Source of the DNA: Leptolinea sp964397625
GTDB taxonomy: Bacteria; Chloroflexota; Anaerolineae; Anaerolineales; Anaerolineaceae
NCBI GenBank assembly: GCA_964397625.1
Contig: CAYNJT010000002.1
Span: 1 to 64,000, forward strand
Length of the DNA stretch: 64,000 nt
Reading direction: 5' to 3'
Part shown: one piece after another, positions 8,283-17,086 of the stretch
Numbering within the stretch: the stretch's first letter is position 1
Layout: each line of letters opens with the position of its first letter
Translations under genes and position numbers: made by a program
The notes under the pieces: generated by a model
What the model was told of the DNA's origin: nothing
The model's database searches: none
The model's input: the letters and a program-made list of their open reading frames with translations, nothing else

Positions 8283-9092
8283 TCAGTCTGACTTTAACAA
8301 AGTTCCGGATGGTTTGTCAACCAGGGCGTCATAAACTGCATTGGGATTTATCCCGCTGGTAATGGAAATTTGTATAGAGGGATTTCTTTCCAGAATACCC
8401 ATCATAATGGTGACTTTTTTCGCCATACCACCGGTCACATCCATTCCAGCAGAACCGCCAATGGCGTTTGACATAGAGGCGAATTCAGCCTGTGTTAGTG
8501 TAGAGGCCAGATGGGTATTGGCCGGGTAATCTTCCCAGACACCTGGTTCTCTGGAGGCGAGTATGATCTGTTCTGGTTGTAATTTGTCGGCGAGGATGGA
8601 AAAAATTTCTTCAGTGGAGAGAATAGTGCCGCCCAAGGAACGATCAAAGATCACATCTCCGTTGACCACAGGGATCAGGTGATTCTCCCAGGCACACCGA
8701 ATAGGTTCAAAAAATACTTCCATGGGGGTACGGTTGTCTGTCACTACCCAGGTTGAAGGAGGAAAAGCAATCACGGGGAGTCCGGTGGAAAGAAAGGTTT
8801 GAATGACCAACTCATTTAACTTGCGGGCATCGTCCCATACTTCAGCAAATCCCTGCCATTCTTCTGCTGTTTTCACGCCGTTTCTAGTTCCATATTTTTG
8901 ACCGGAAAAATGTCCAAACGAACCAGAACCATGCCCGATCAGAATGTGCATATCGGGAAATTGATTAAGGGCGCGAAAAATCTCTTCAGACAGCCGGTGG
9001 ATGTTTTCCGGCAATGCGGTTCGCGGTTTGGCTTTGTCTGTAATGGCCGCGCCACCCAACTTGATAAAAACACGTTTATCTGTTTTCATCAA
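8283..9092 (-). CDS. isopentenyl phosphate kinase
   Basis: Phosphorylates isopentenyl phosphate to isopentenyl diphosphate, the last step of the alternative mevalonate pathway known from archaea and some Chloroflexi. The protein is an amino-acid-kinase fold of 269 residues with the N-terminal Lys loop VFIKLGGAAITDK and the motif GHGSGSFGH; His61 aligns with the catalytic histidine that sets this family apart from other amino-acid kinases. Later motifs include VNGDVIFD near 147 and the GGSAGMDVTGGMAKKV stretch near 213. It overlaps mevalonate kinase by 4 nt, which supports the pathway assignment. The decarboxylase needed between the two kinases is not in this window. Confidence 0.9.
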   Translation of the reverse strand: MMKTDKRVFIKLGGAAITDKAKPRTALPENIHRLSEEIFRALNQFPDMHILIGHGSGSFGHFSGQKYGTRNGVKTAEEWQGFAEVWDDARKLNELVIQTFLSTGLPVIAFPPSTWVVTDNRTPMEVFFEPIRCAWENHLIPVVNGDVIFDRSLGGTILSTEEIFSILADKLQPEQIILASREPGVWEDYPANTHLASTLTQAEFASMSNAIGGSAGMDVTGGMAKKVTIMMGILERNPSIQISITSGINPNAVYDALVDKPSGTLLKSD

Positions 9093-10051
9093 GATTCAGA
9101 ATCTCCTGCCAGGGTAAAGGAAAATACCCTGACGGCCCCGCTGGAATTTAATGCCTGGCTGACCTGCCGGACTGTTTCCGCAGTGCAAAGGGCGATCATA
9201 TTTCCACCGCCACCCGCGCCGATCAATTTCGCGGCCAGGGCGCCAGCCGACCTGGCATTTTTTACCAACCGGTCAAGCGCAAATGAAGAGACTTCCATCG
9301 ATTGCAATAAACGATGATTTTCATTCATCGCATTGGCCAGCGTTTGAATTTGCCCGGTTTCTATTGCGGCACGGGCGACTTTAACCTGATCTTCAATGGA
9401 TGAGAAGAGTTGGTTGTATTCATCCTTGTTTTGTTCATATCGTTTCCGAACACCAGTAACCATGAGGCTGGTGGCTGAATTAATACCGGTATCGGCGATA
9501 ACCAGATGTATTGGTTCTTTGATAACAACTTTTTCCATGGTTGAGCCGCGCCGGAAAAAAATAGGCTGCTCGTATGTGATCACTGTGTTATCAACACCTG
9601 ATGGATTTCCGTGATGTATCTTTTCCACCTCAAACGCCAGACGGTTTACAGTCTCTGCGGGAAGCGGCTGCCCTTCCAGATAGTTCGATAGCGAACGGAT
9701 CAACGCGCAACTCACTGCAGCTCCTGATCCCATTCCGCCGCCGATTGGCAGGGAGGAATTAATCCGGATCATACATCCACTGAAGTGCTTTTGTTTACAT
9801 TCTTTAAGCGTTAGGTCTACCGCGAAGCGGAGGGGATGATCGGATGGCAGGTCACGGACATTTTTATATAGACGGATCATGGGGGAATCGATCCATATTT
9901 CATCCGAGGGACACCGGAAGGCCTCAACTGTGGCTTCCACTCTTAATTGAGATACAGGTATGGCAATCGCCGGTTTACCATAGACAACAGCATGTTCCCC
10001 TAAAAGTATTGCTTTGCCAGGAGCGCTTGCAGTGGATAGGACGTCGGTCAT
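9089..10051 (-). CDS. mvk: mevalonate kinase
   Basis: GHMP-family kinase that phosphorylates mevalonate to mevalonate-5-phosphate. The 320-residue protein opens with SAPGKAILLGEHAVVYGKPA (residues 8-27), carries the ATP-loop PIGGGMGSGAAVSCALIRSL (residues 102-121), and has HHGNPSGVDNTV and the C-terminal KLIGAGGGGNMIAL motif. The open frame continues upstream to 10144, but I place the start at the ATG 10051: it lies 7 nt after the stop of the preceding prenyltransferase gene, and the extra 31 residues would overlap that gene without matching the family. It is followed by isopentenyl phosphate kinase with a 4-nt overlap. Confidence 0.93.
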   Translation of the reverse strand: MTDVLSTASAPGKAILLGEHAVVYGKPAIAIPVSQLRVEATVEAFRCPSDEIWIDSPMIRLYKNVRDLPSDHPLRFAVDLTLKECKQKHFSGCMIRINSSLPIGGGMGSGAAVSCALIRSLSNYLEGQPLPAETVNRLAFEVEKIHHGNPSGVDNTVITYEQPIFFRRGSTMEKVVIKEPIHLVIADTGINSATSLMVTGVRKRYEQNKDEYNQLFSSIEDQVKVARAAIETGQIQTLANAMNENHRLLQSMEVSSFALDRLVKNARSAGALAAKLIGAGGGGNMIALCTAETVRQVSQALNSSGAVRVFSFTLAGDSES

Positions 10052-10058
10052 TTTAAGT

Positions 10059-10928
10059 TTAGAAAATGTAGAAAATAGCCAGTACGCAAAGTCCCCAGAG
10101 AAGAATGACGATTTGAAGCGGCCGATCGACAAGTAGTACCTCATCTGGTGCCAGATTGATTTCCTGAATTTCTGTCAGTTGAAGATAGCGCAAAAGGCCA
10201 TATACCACAAATGGAATGGTCAACATCATAGAGTGGTTCGCGGGCAAATTGGGGGCTGAGAACGTATAAAGGCTGTAAGCGATAATGGTCGTTCCAGAGA
10301 TCATCATCATGATTTGGTCAAGGAAGGGGAGCGAATACCCATCCAAAACTTTACGATGATTGGCGGCCGACGAAGAAAGCAGTTTAATTTCGGCGCGGCG
10401 TTTACCAAAACCCAGGTAAAGCGCCAGAAGGAAAGTAACTACATACAACCACGGCGAGAAGCGTTCCACCTGGATAAGAGATACTCCACCGCCAACTCGA
10501 AGAACAAACCCGATTGAAAGTATGACCACATCGATCAAAACGATGTGTTTCAGCCGTATGGAATACGCCAGGTTAAGCACGAAGTAACATACCGAGATAA
10601 CCAAGAAGGCTGGTGACAGAAGATACGCGCAGATGAAAGTCGCAGTGAGAAAGATTCCTGCTGTGATCCAGGCTGCCTGAATGGATAACTTCCCTGAGGC
10701 GATGGGACGGTTTTTCTTACGAGGATGCTGCCTGTCTGCTTCCACATCCATAATATCGTTGATAATATAGACGGTACTCGATAGAATACAGAAGAGAAAG
10801 AAACCAGCCAGGGTACGGGCAAATGCAGTTGGATTTGTCAACTGGCGGTCAAACACAAGCGCGGCGAAAATTAATCCGTTCTTAACCCACTGTTTTATTC
10901 GCATGGTTTTGATGATAGCGCGTAGCAT
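10059..10928 (-). CDS. UbiA-family prenyltransferase, decaprenyl-phosphate phosphoribosyltransferase-like
   Basis: Integral membrane prenyltransferase of 289 residues with about eight or nine membrane helices. The first Asp-rich motif YIINDIMDVEADRQHPRKK and the following NRPIASG match the UbiA superfamily. The N-terminal RIKQWVKNGLIFAAL and the HPRKKNRPIASG form resemble the mycobacterial-type enzymes that transfer phosphoribose to polyprenyl phosphate, rather than quinone or heme prenyltransferases. If so, it makes a lipid-linked pentose donor for surface polysaccharide. It is the first gene of an operon with the mevalonate and isopentenyl phosphate kinases, which make isoprenoid precursors. 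The start ATG at 10928 is preceded only by a near -10 element. Confidence 0.8.
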   Translation of the reverse strand: MLRAIIKTMRIKQWVKNGLIFAALVFDRQLTNPTAFARTLAGFFLFCILSSTVYIINDIMDVEADRQHPRKKNRPIASGKLSIQAAWITAGIFLTATFICAYLLSPAFLVISVCYFVLNLAYSIRLKHIVLIDVVILSIGFVLRVGGGVSLIQVERFSPWLYVVTFLLALYLGFGKRRAEIKLLSSSAANHRKVLDGYSLPFLDQIMMMISGTTIIAYSLYTFSAPNLPANHSMMLTIPFVVYGLLRYLQLTEIQEINLAPDEVLLVDRPLQIVILLWGLCVLAIFYIF

Positions 10929-10972
10929 AAAAAATATCTTATCACAAAACGAAAAGGTATATTTAAATCAAA
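10929..10972. promoter_or_regulatory. divergent ubiA-type / tlyA promoter region
   Basis: Only 44 nt separate two divergent start codons. On the minus strand an extended -10 (TGATAAGAT, 10944 down to 10936) sits 7 nt before the prenyltransferase ATG. On the plus strand TATATT (10958-10963) sits 9 nt before the tlyA GTG. Neither gene has a Shine-Dalgarno sequence, so both transcripts may be leaderless. Confidence 0.5.
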
Positions 10973-11773
10973 GTGGTAAAAACCCGACTGGATTTACGAT
11001 TGGTTGAACTTGGACTGGTGGAAAGCCGCGCCCTGGCACAACGCATGGTTATGGCAGGGTCTGTGCGTGTTAATGGTCAGATGGTCTTGAAACCATCGCA
11101 AATGGTGACAGAAGATTCTGTTATGGAACTGGTTGGAAGGCAGAAATACGTTTCCCGGGGTGGCGAAAAGCTGGAAGCCGCGCTGGAGGCGTTTCAGCTG
11201 ACGAACCTGGCGGGGTATTCATGCGCGGATATTGGCGCATCCACAGGTGGTTTTACCGATTGTCTCCTGCAACATGGGGCTGCCTCAGTGATATCTGTAG
11301 ATTCTGGACATGGAGATTTTCATTGGAAACTGAGAACTGACCCCCGCGTGACACTTATGGAGCATACCAATGCGCGCAGCTTGAATATTTTACCGGCGCC
11401 TGTTCAATTAATTTGCGTAGACGTGTCTTTTATTTCCCTGCGGGTCCTATTTCCCGTGATACGCGGCTGGCTGCAAGAACAAGGAGGAGCCGTAGTGACA
11501 TTAATTAAACCGCAATTTGAAGCTGGTCGTGAAGAAGCGGATAAAGGTAAAGGAGTCATCCGCGATCCTAAAATCCATGCCCGTGTTTTAAATGATGTGC
11601 TTCACTCGGCAGAAACCGAAGGCTTTGGTGTGGCAGGCCTTATTCTTTCACCATTGGAAGGCCCAAAAGGAAACAGGGAATTTCTTGCCCATCTTCTTTA
11701 CCCGGGGAAAACAAGGGGTGACATTCAAGAACTAATTCGAAAAGCACTGGCACCACAAACACCACCCAACTGA
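10973..11773 (+). CDS. tlyA: TlyA-family rRNA 2'-O-methyltransferase
   Basis: Predicted to methylate the 2'-OH of cytidines in 16S and/or 23S rRNA. Residues 1-60 are an S4 RNA-binding domain (TRLDLRLVELGLVESRALAQ). The linker KYVSRGGEKLEAAL leads into a FtsJ-like SAM domain with ADIGASTGGFTDCLLQHGA around residues 85-103 and the catalytic-region VDVSFISLRVLFP, TLIKPQFEAGREE and KGVIRDPKIH. The 266 residues are standard. The start is a GTG with no Shine-Dalgarno sequence and a TATATT 9 nt upstream. A PH-domain protein follows after 21 nt. Confidence 0.94.
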   Translation: MVKTRLDLRLVELGLVESRALAQRMVMAGSVRVNGQMVLKPSQMVTEDSVMELVGRQKYVSRGGEKLEAALEAFQLTNLAGYSCADIGASTGGFTDCLLQHGAASVISVDSGHGDFHWKLRTDPRVTLMEHTNARSLNILPAPVQLICVDVSFISLRVLFPVIRGWLQEQGGAVVTLIKPQFEAGREEADKGKGVIRDPKIHARVLNDVLHSAETEGFGVAGLILSPLEGPKGNREFLAHLLYPGKTRGDIQELIRKALAPQTPPN

Positions 11774-11794
11774 TCGCACTGGAGCACAAAGGGA

Positions 11795-12430
11795 ATGAAT
11801 CAAACATATTTAATGAAATTACTTTCAGCCGATGAAAGGATATTATTGATCACCAGACAGCACTGGCTCGTATTAAGTCAGAATATTTTGGCTGATATTC
11901 TTCTTCTTTTGATTCTCACCATTGGGATTGCCGTTGCCATCCCTTTGACCGGTCCATTCTTTGTTATTGGAATACTTTTTGCCGTCATTCCAATTGTTGA
12001 TATGATCCGACGCTTCATGGAATGGAACAGCCGGCAATTCTTAATTACCAACCGAAGGGTGATTCAAATTTCCGGCATACTCAGTAAAAATGTAAGCGAT
12101 TCCTCACTGGAAAAAGTTAATGATTTAAAACTCTCACAATCCTTCATGGGGAGGCTATTTGGTTATGGTAATGTGGAGATCCTGACGGCCAGTGAAATGG
12201 GGTCAAACCTCTTTAATTTCATAGGAGACCCGGTCACGTTTAAAAAAGCAATGATGGACGCTAAGAATCGGTTGGGTACGAACATGGACGAGGGATTGAC
12301 CTTCCGAAATGTCGTAAAAGAACAAACCATCCCGGATTTAATCGAAGAGCTGGACGCGCTGAGGATCAAAGGGATTCTGACCGAAGAAGAGTTCCGGGAT
12401 AAGAAAAAAGAATTACTAAGCCGTATGTGA
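11795..12430 (+). CDS. PH-domain membrane protein with C-terminal SHOCT motif
   Basis: Small membrane protein of 211 residues. Two membrane helices lie at about residues 30-50 and 52-70 (ILADILLLLILTIGIAVAI; FFVIGILFAVIPIVDMI). A bacterial PH-like (bPH2/DUF304) domain follows with FLITNRRVIQISGILSKN and GYGNVEILTAS. The last 30 residues, from IPDLIEELDALRIKGILTEEEFRDKKKELL, form a SHOCT-type helical motif (quoted only by its key ends IPDLIEELDAL and GILTEEEFRDKK). Both domains are common in small envelope-associated proteins; a precise role is unknown. The stop codon directly abuts that of the convergent gene on the other strand. Confidence 0.82.
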   Translation: MNQTYLMKLLSADERILLITRQHWLVLSQNILADILLLLILTIGIAVAIPLTGPFFVIGILFAVIPIVDMIRRFMEWNSRQFLITNRRVIQISGILSKNVSDSSLEKVNDLKLSQSFMGRLFGYGNVEILTASEMGSNLFNFIGDPVTFKKAMMDAKNRLGTNMDEGLTFRNVVKEQTIPDLIEELDALRIKGILTEEEFRDKKKELLSRM

Positions 12431-13303
12431 CTATTTGCGGATTCCCCGACGTAGAAGAATTAGATAAAGTCCAAAGATGATCAGACTGATTGAACCGGTG
12501 TTGCCTATCAAGGTAACAGCGCTGCTTCGGTTGCCGCCGATGGTTAATCCCCATCCCACCATGGTAAGGATACCGCCTGGAATCAACGGCCACCACAGGA
12601 AAACAGGATTGATCATCCGCGATGTCAGAGTGATTAAAATCCAGCCAAGGCCAAGACAGGTGATCAGGAACCCTATTTGCACGAGTTCATTGCTGTCTGC
12701 GTTGGAAATAAATCCAAGATAAAATCCAGGTCCCAACCCGCTAAGTAGACTGCCAGGAATGAGAAAGCCAAGCAACCGTTCAAAAAAGCCCCAGGCCAGG
12801 AAGGCGATACCCATACCAGAAGCAATTGACGCGATAAATATAAACACAGACAACCGATCTGAGATAAAGGGATAAGCTGCGCCAGCGAAAATCCCAGCTA
12901 CAAGAAACGCCCACCAGGCATGATAATTACTATACAACAGGGAAAAGAACAGGATCGCCATAAACCCTGCCGACATTGAAAGAAATGCCCATCCCAGGCG
13001 AATTGTGAAGATGGGTTGGTCAATAAGGTCGCCAAAAAGGAGCATGCCCGCAATACCCAATGCCCCGATAAGCATTCCTGGGATGATCCAGGCCATGCGT
13101 CTGGTATTCAAGCCGGTAGCCAGTAAAATCAATCCAATTGAAGGTACTACTGTAAAACTCAACCATTCCGTGCGCAGGTATTGGTCAAGCAGAATAAGAA
13201 ATCCGGCCATGACCAGCAGAATACCAAAGAATGTCGGCGTGAATTTTGGATGGTCTGATGGAATTTGATTATTCAGGTTGTTGGTATCCGGTTCCATACT
13301 CAA
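12431..13303 (-). CDS. polytopic membrane protein linked to a two-component system
   Basis: A 290-residue protein with a short polar N-terminus and about nine closely packed hydrophobic helices, each ending in small loops. No conserved enzymatic motif is visible, and I do not recognise the family. The assigned start is a TTG at 13303 that overlaps the stop of the response regulator by 4 nt; an ATG two codons later (13297) is an alternative. Because it is translationally coupled to the response regulator and kinase, it may be part of the same sensing or output system, but this rests on position only. It converges end to end with the PH-domain gene. Confidence 0.72.
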   Translation of the reverse strand: MSMEPDTNNLNNQIPSDHPKFTPTFFGILLVMAGFLILLDQYLRTEWLSFTVVPSIGLILLATGLNTRRMAWIIPGMLIGALGIAGMLLFGDLIDQPIFTIRLGWAFLSMSAGFMAILFFSLLYSNYHAWWAFLVAGIFAGAAYPFISDRLSVFIFIASIASGMGIAFLAWGFFERLLGFLIPGSLLSGLGPGFYLGFISNADSNELVQIGFLITCLGLGWILITLTSRMINPVFLWWPLIPGGILTMVGWGLTIGGNRSSAVTLIGNTGSISLIIFGLYLILLRRGIRK

Positions 13304-13956
13304 ATTATTCCCAGTTCCTTGCTTTTTAAAACTGCCTGCATCCGATCGCGGGCTTCCAACTTGTCAAATATGTTGCTCAGGTGGTTCTTGACTGTTCCTT
13401 CTGCGATTACAAGTTCCTCAGCTATTTCTCTATTACTGGCACCCCGCGCAACCATCCTTAGAATCTGTTTTTCGCGTTCTGAAAGTAGCGTCTGATTGGG
13501 TGACGCTGGTATCGGTTGCACGCGCGGAAGTCGTGAGAATTCCGCCATTACCCGGGCAGTTACTGAAGGCATGAGGAAGTATTCCCCTCGATTCGCCGCG
13601 TAAATAGCTTCAAATAGTTTCTGCGAGGGGACATCTTTTAACAGGTAGCCGAAAGCGCCTGCCCGAAGACCTTCAAAAATATATTCATCCTCATCGAAGG
13701 TTGTTAAAGCGATAACACGGGATGCTGGGTAAAGTTCATGCAGTCGCCGGGTGGCTGCCACTCCATCAAGTACTGGCATACGCAGATCCATTAAAACAAC
13801 ATCTGGCCTGAAGATGGCTGCCTGCCGCAAGGCTTCCTCCCCATTGGCGGCCTCCGCAACCACCTCGAAATCTGGTTGGGAAGAAAGCAATATCCGCAAT
13901 CCTTCTCGGAAAAGCGCCTGATCATCCACCAACAAAATGCGAATAGGTTGTTTCAT
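13300..13956 (-). CDS. NarL/LuxR-family response regulator
   Basis: DNA-binding response regulator of 218 residues. The receiver domain has the acidic pair D11-D12, phospho-acceptor D57 in VVLMDLRMP, T86 in IALTTFD and K107 in GYLLKDV. The C-terminal LuxR helix-turn-helix includes LSEREKQILRMVARGASNRE and IAEGTVKNHLSNIFDKL. It is expected to be phosphorylated by the kinase encoded just upstream, whose gene it overlaps by 4 nt, and it overlaps the downstream membrane protein gene by 4 nt. Targets are not evident; no repeated operator stands out. Confidence 0.95.
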   Translation of the reverse strand: MKQPIRILLVDDQALFREGLRILLSSQPDFEVVAEAANGEEALRQAAIFRPDVVLMDLRMPVLDGVAATRRLHELYPASRVIALTTFDEDEYIFEGLRAGAFGYLLKDVPSQKLFEAIYAANRGEYFLMPSVTARVMAEFSRLPRVQPIPASPNQTLLSEREKQILRMVARGASNREIAEELVIAEGTVKNHLSNIFDKLEARDRMQAVLKSKELGII

Positions 13957-15176
13957 CCAGGGACCGTTATTTGAAGGGTAAACCCTTCACCTTTCGATGT
14001 AAATATTTCACAATTTCCATCTACAAGAGTTAATCGTTCATGCAACCCGATTAATCCGAATCCACCATCAATTTTATCTGTTCCTTTACCGTTATCCTGC
14101 AGGGTCATGCGAACGATATCAGGATTTGTAAAGTCGAGGATGATGGAGAAAACAGTGGCTGAGGCATGTTTTCGTGTATTGCTGAATCCTTCCTGCGCGG
14201 CTCGAAAGAGTGTGACCGATTTTTTGCTATCCAATTCTCTATAGGTCCCCCGAATTGTGAACTCTGTGTGCAGGTTTGCCATTTCGCCGTCTTTGAGAAG
14301 TCGGTCTATCCGTTTCCTTAGCGGCTGACTTTCATCTGAAGAAGAGCGCAACGTGTTGACAGAGCGGCGGACATCCTGAAGAGCTTCCTGGCTCAAGTTT
14401 TGCGCTTTTACCAGCATGGAGTGGGCCGTCTCCGGATCCTGTTGCATCACAGCTGATGCGGCCTGTATTTGCATATTGATCGTTGTCAGGTAATGCCCCA
14501 GACCATCATGAATCTCCCTCGCGAGGCGGTTTCGTTCTTTGGTAATAGTCAGGTCTTCCACCTGGACGGCAAATTCACGGAGGCGGGCATTAGCCGCTTC
14601 CAGATCACCGATTAGACGGTTAACCTCATGACGGGCCTGTTCTTCTCCAATAGCCACCTGCGTGAAAATCATAATGAAAAAGACACCGGCAGCGTAAATT
14701 GGGATAGCGCCTAAGGTTGTCTCAAGGTTTTGCGTATAGCCATATACAGCGATCGCATAACAGAATGCCGATAGAAACGCGGGAATATACATCCAAAAGC
14801 TGCGTAATAGAAGAACGCTTTGTCCGGCAAGGGGCAGAAGGATTAACAATGTCAATCCATTTCCGCGGCTAAGGTAGACAATAGCCCCGCCAAGGAGCAT
14901 CTGACAGAAGAAATATGCAACTATTAACGGCCGGGTAGGTTGGCGGGAAACATACGAATACCCATAAACACCCACACTCAAATAGGCTATTCCGATCAGG
15001 GTAAGCCAGATCAATATCTGGATTGATTCTGGTTCAAACGATGAAAATATTGAAAGATACGAAGCCATTACAACTATGGCGAAAGCCAGGTTGATGCTTG
15101 ATCCTGTTTGAATGGCGGCGCGTTCCGGTCTTTCCACAATTGGGATTATAGCATTCAGGGAGTACACGGCAATCAA
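13953..15176 (-). CDS. sensor histidine kinase (NarL-type partner)
   Basis: A 407-residue kinase with about six membrane helices in residues 25-185 and no large outside domain, so it probably senses something in or near the membrane. A coiled linker (EEQARHEVNRLIGDLEAANA) leads to a HisKA_3 dimerisation helix with the phospho-accepting H223 in REIHDGLGHYL. The HATPase domain has FRAAQEGFSNTRKHA and the GKGTDKIDGGFGLIGLHERL box. The start is a TTG at 15176; a GTG three codons further in is possible. It is the first gene of a three-gene operon with the response regulator and a membrane protein. The 142-nt gap to the divergent radical SAM gene should hold its promoter. Confidence 0.92.
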   Translation of the reverse strand: MIAVYSLNAIIPIVERPERAAIQTGSSINLAFAIVVMASYLSIFSSFEPESIQILIWLTLIGIAYLSVGVYGYSYVSRQPTRPLIVAYFFCQMLLGGAIVYLSRGNGLTLLILLPLAGQSVLLLRSFWMYIPAFLSAFCYAIAVYGYTQNLETTLGAIPIYAAGVFFIMIFTQVAIGEEQARHEVNRLIGDLEAANARLREFAVQVEDLTITKERNRLAREIHDGLGHYLTTINMQIQAASAVMQQDPETAHSMLVKAQNLSQEALQDVRRSVNTLRSSSDESQPLRKRIDRLLKDGEMANLHTEFTIRGTYRELDSKKSVTLFRAAQEGFSNTRKHASATVFSIILDFTNPDIVRMTLQDNGKGTDKIDGGFGLIGLHERLTLVDGNCEIFTSKGEGFTLQITVPG

Positions 15177-15318
15177 CCATAGGCCTATTTTTCCCGCCGG
15201 GTCACAGGAGCCAATAGGCCATTAACTGTGACTTTCGGTAACTGGTTATTGGTTTAAAAGGGTTTATGGTTAGACGTAAGAAATTTTTACGGAAGAGAGT
15301 CACAAGAATAGGTGAAAA

Positions 15319-16815
15319 ATGAAAGTATTATTTCTTTATCCTGAATTTCCAGACACATTCTGGAGTTTTAAACACGCTCTGCAATTTGTCCGAAAAAGTT
15401 CTTCCAATCCGCCGCTGGGTTTGGTTACCATAGCTGCCATGTCTCCGGCAAACTGGGAAAAGCGTCTGGTAGATATGAATGTGAGGAAGTTATCAGACCG
15501 GGATATTGCGTGGGCGGATATGGTTTTTATCAGTGCAATGGATATTCAGCGCGATTCAACCCACGAGGCGGCCAAAAGAATTAGAGCAGCAGGAAAAATG
15601 ATTGTTGCCGGCGGCCCTATGTTTATCGGGGAATGGCAGGATTTCCCCGAGATTGATCATTTTGTTTTAAACGAAGGTGAGATCACTTACCCCATGTTCC
15701 TGCGCGACCTGGAAAAAGGGACACTGCAGAAGACTTACTCAACAACTGAATACGCGGATATGTCTCAAACCCCTGTTCCCATGTGGGAATTAGTCGATAT
15801 GAAACGATATGATTCAATGTGTATCCAATTCTCACGAGGTTGTCCCTTTGGTTGTGAATTCTGTAACATAACGGCCATGCTAGGGCACACCCCTCGATTG
15901 AAAACCGCACAGCAGATCATCGCGGAGTTGGATAAGATTTACTCGCTGGGTTGGAGGCGAAATATTTTTTTTGTGGATGATAATTTTATAGGCAATAAAA
16001 AAGTATTGAAAGAAAAAATTCTTCCAGCATTGATTAAATGGCGTAAGGGAAAAACAGGAACGAACTTCATAACCGAAGCTTCCATTAATCTTGCGGATGA
16101 TCCTGAGTTAATGAAGATGATGACTGAAGCAGGGTTTATATCTGTTTTCGTTGGAATTGAAACACCAGATGAAACCAGTCTGACGGAATGCCACAAAAGC
16201 CAGAATAAAGGCCGCAGTTTGTTGGATAGCGTAAAGCGTTTGCAGCACAATGGGTTGCAGGTTATGGGCGGTTTCATTGTAGGGTTTGATTCGGATACTC
16301 CTTCCATCTTCCAACGCCAGATTGAATTTATCCAGACCAGCGGGATCGTCACGGCGATGGTGGGACTTCTTCAGGCTCCATTTGGGACGCCTCTATATAA
16401 CCGGCTAAAGAAAGAAGGCCGTTTAAATGAAGAAATGTCCGGCGACAATGCTGATGGCTCAACCAATATCATTCCCCGTATGGACATCCACGAATTGAAA
16501 GAAGGGTATGAGACTATTCTGCGAACCATTTATTCAGCGGAGGGATTCTATAAGAGGGTAAAGACATTCCTCACCGATTACAAACCGGTTAAACAAACAG
16601 TGCATTTGGAAACCCAAGAGGTGCTGGCATTGTTTCGGACCATCTGGAAGATCGGCATAGTCAGTCCGGAACGCAGGTATTACTGGGACCTTGTTTTTTG
16701 GACACTCTTCCACGAACCGGAAAAGATTTCGTTAGCCATCACTTTTACCGTTTACGGATACCATTTTAAGCGGGTGAGTGAGTTGCATTTGTTTGAAGAA
16801 ACAGGAAAGGCATGA
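15319..16815 (+). CDS. B12-binding-type radical SAM protein with DUF4070 tail
   Basis: Predicted iron-sulfur enzyme of 498 residues. Residues 1-150 form a cobalamin-binding-like Rossmann domain (LFLYPEFPDTFWSF, PPLGLVTIAAM), but I see no DxHxxG cobalamin-ligand motif. The radical SAM domain has the cluster cysteines C175-x3-C179-x2-C182 in RGCPFGCEFCN, then FVDDNFIGNKK and FVGIETPDE. The last 150 residues match the DUF4070 type. Relatives include the HpnP/HpnR hopanoid methylases, so a methyltransferase on a lipid or other carbon is conceivable; the substrate is unknown. An AGGTG stands before the ATG. The gene stands alone with its own terminator. Confidence 0.88.
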   Translation: MKVLFLYPEFPDTFWSFKHALQFVRKSSSNPPLGLVTIAAMSPANWEKRLVDMNVRKLSDRDIAWADMVFISAMDIQRDSTHEAAKRIRAAGKMIVAGGPMFIGEWQDFPEIDHFVLNEGEITYPMFLRDLEKGTLQKTYSTTEYADMSQTPVPMWELVDMKRYDSMCIQFSRGCPFGCEFCNITAMLGHTPRLKTAQQIIAELDKIYSLGWRRNIFFVDDNFIGNKKVLKEKILPALIKWRKGKTGTNFITEASINLADDPELMKMMTEAGFISVFVGIETPDETSLTECHKSQNKGRSLLDSVKRLQHNGLQVMGGFIVGFDSDTPSIFQRQIEFIQTSGIVTAMVGLLQAPFGTPLYNRLKKEGRLNEEMSGDNADGSTNIIPRMDIHELKEGYETILRTIYSAEGFYKRVKTFLTDYKPVKQTVHLETQEVLALFRTIWKIGIVSPERRYYWDLVFWTLFHEPEKISLAITFTVYGYHFKRVSELHLFEETGKA

Positions 16816-16844
16816 ACCTGTAAGGCTGGTTTTTCCACGAAATT

Positions 16845-16880
16845 AGACGGGTTTCCTGATAAAGGAAAGCCGTCTTTTTT
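16845..16880 (+). terminator. rho-independent terminator after the radical SAM gene
   Basis: A 13-bp stem with one mismatch (16845-16857 with 16863-16875), a five-base loop and a run of six Ts lies 29 nt after the radical SAM stop codon. Confidence 0.85.
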
Positions 16881-17070
16881 CATTGGCCAATATGATTACG
16901 AGATCACGTAATTCTAGATAAAGCCAGACATTAATTCTACTTGCCTCTTACCCCACCATTATTCATGGTACCCCCAAACAATATCAAACTTAAGAACAAT
17001 TCAGTTCACTTTTTGGGGAATATCAATAAAAACCGCCATTTTACAAAAAGGGCATGGGATATTTTCAGGG

Positions 17071-17076
17071 TATACT
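17071..17076 (+). promoter_or_regulatory. lepA -10 hexamer (leaderless type)
   Basis: TATACT ends 10 nt before the lepA ATG at 17087. The expected transcription start would lie within a few bases of the start codon, and no Shine-Dalgarno sequence is present. No convincing -35 box is seen. Confidence 0.45.
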
Positions 17077-17086
17077 AACGGCGATT

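Noticed and set aside
10052..10144. The upstream extension of the mevalonate kinase frame
   Set aside because: It would overlap the prenyltransferase gene by 86 nt and adds residues unlike the family N-terminus; the ATG at 10051 is far better placed.
15275..15291. A small inverted repeat (CGTAA and TTACG) before the radical SAM gene
   Set aside because: Five base pairs with a seven-base AT-rich loop are expected by chance, and no T-run or operator symmetry supports a function.
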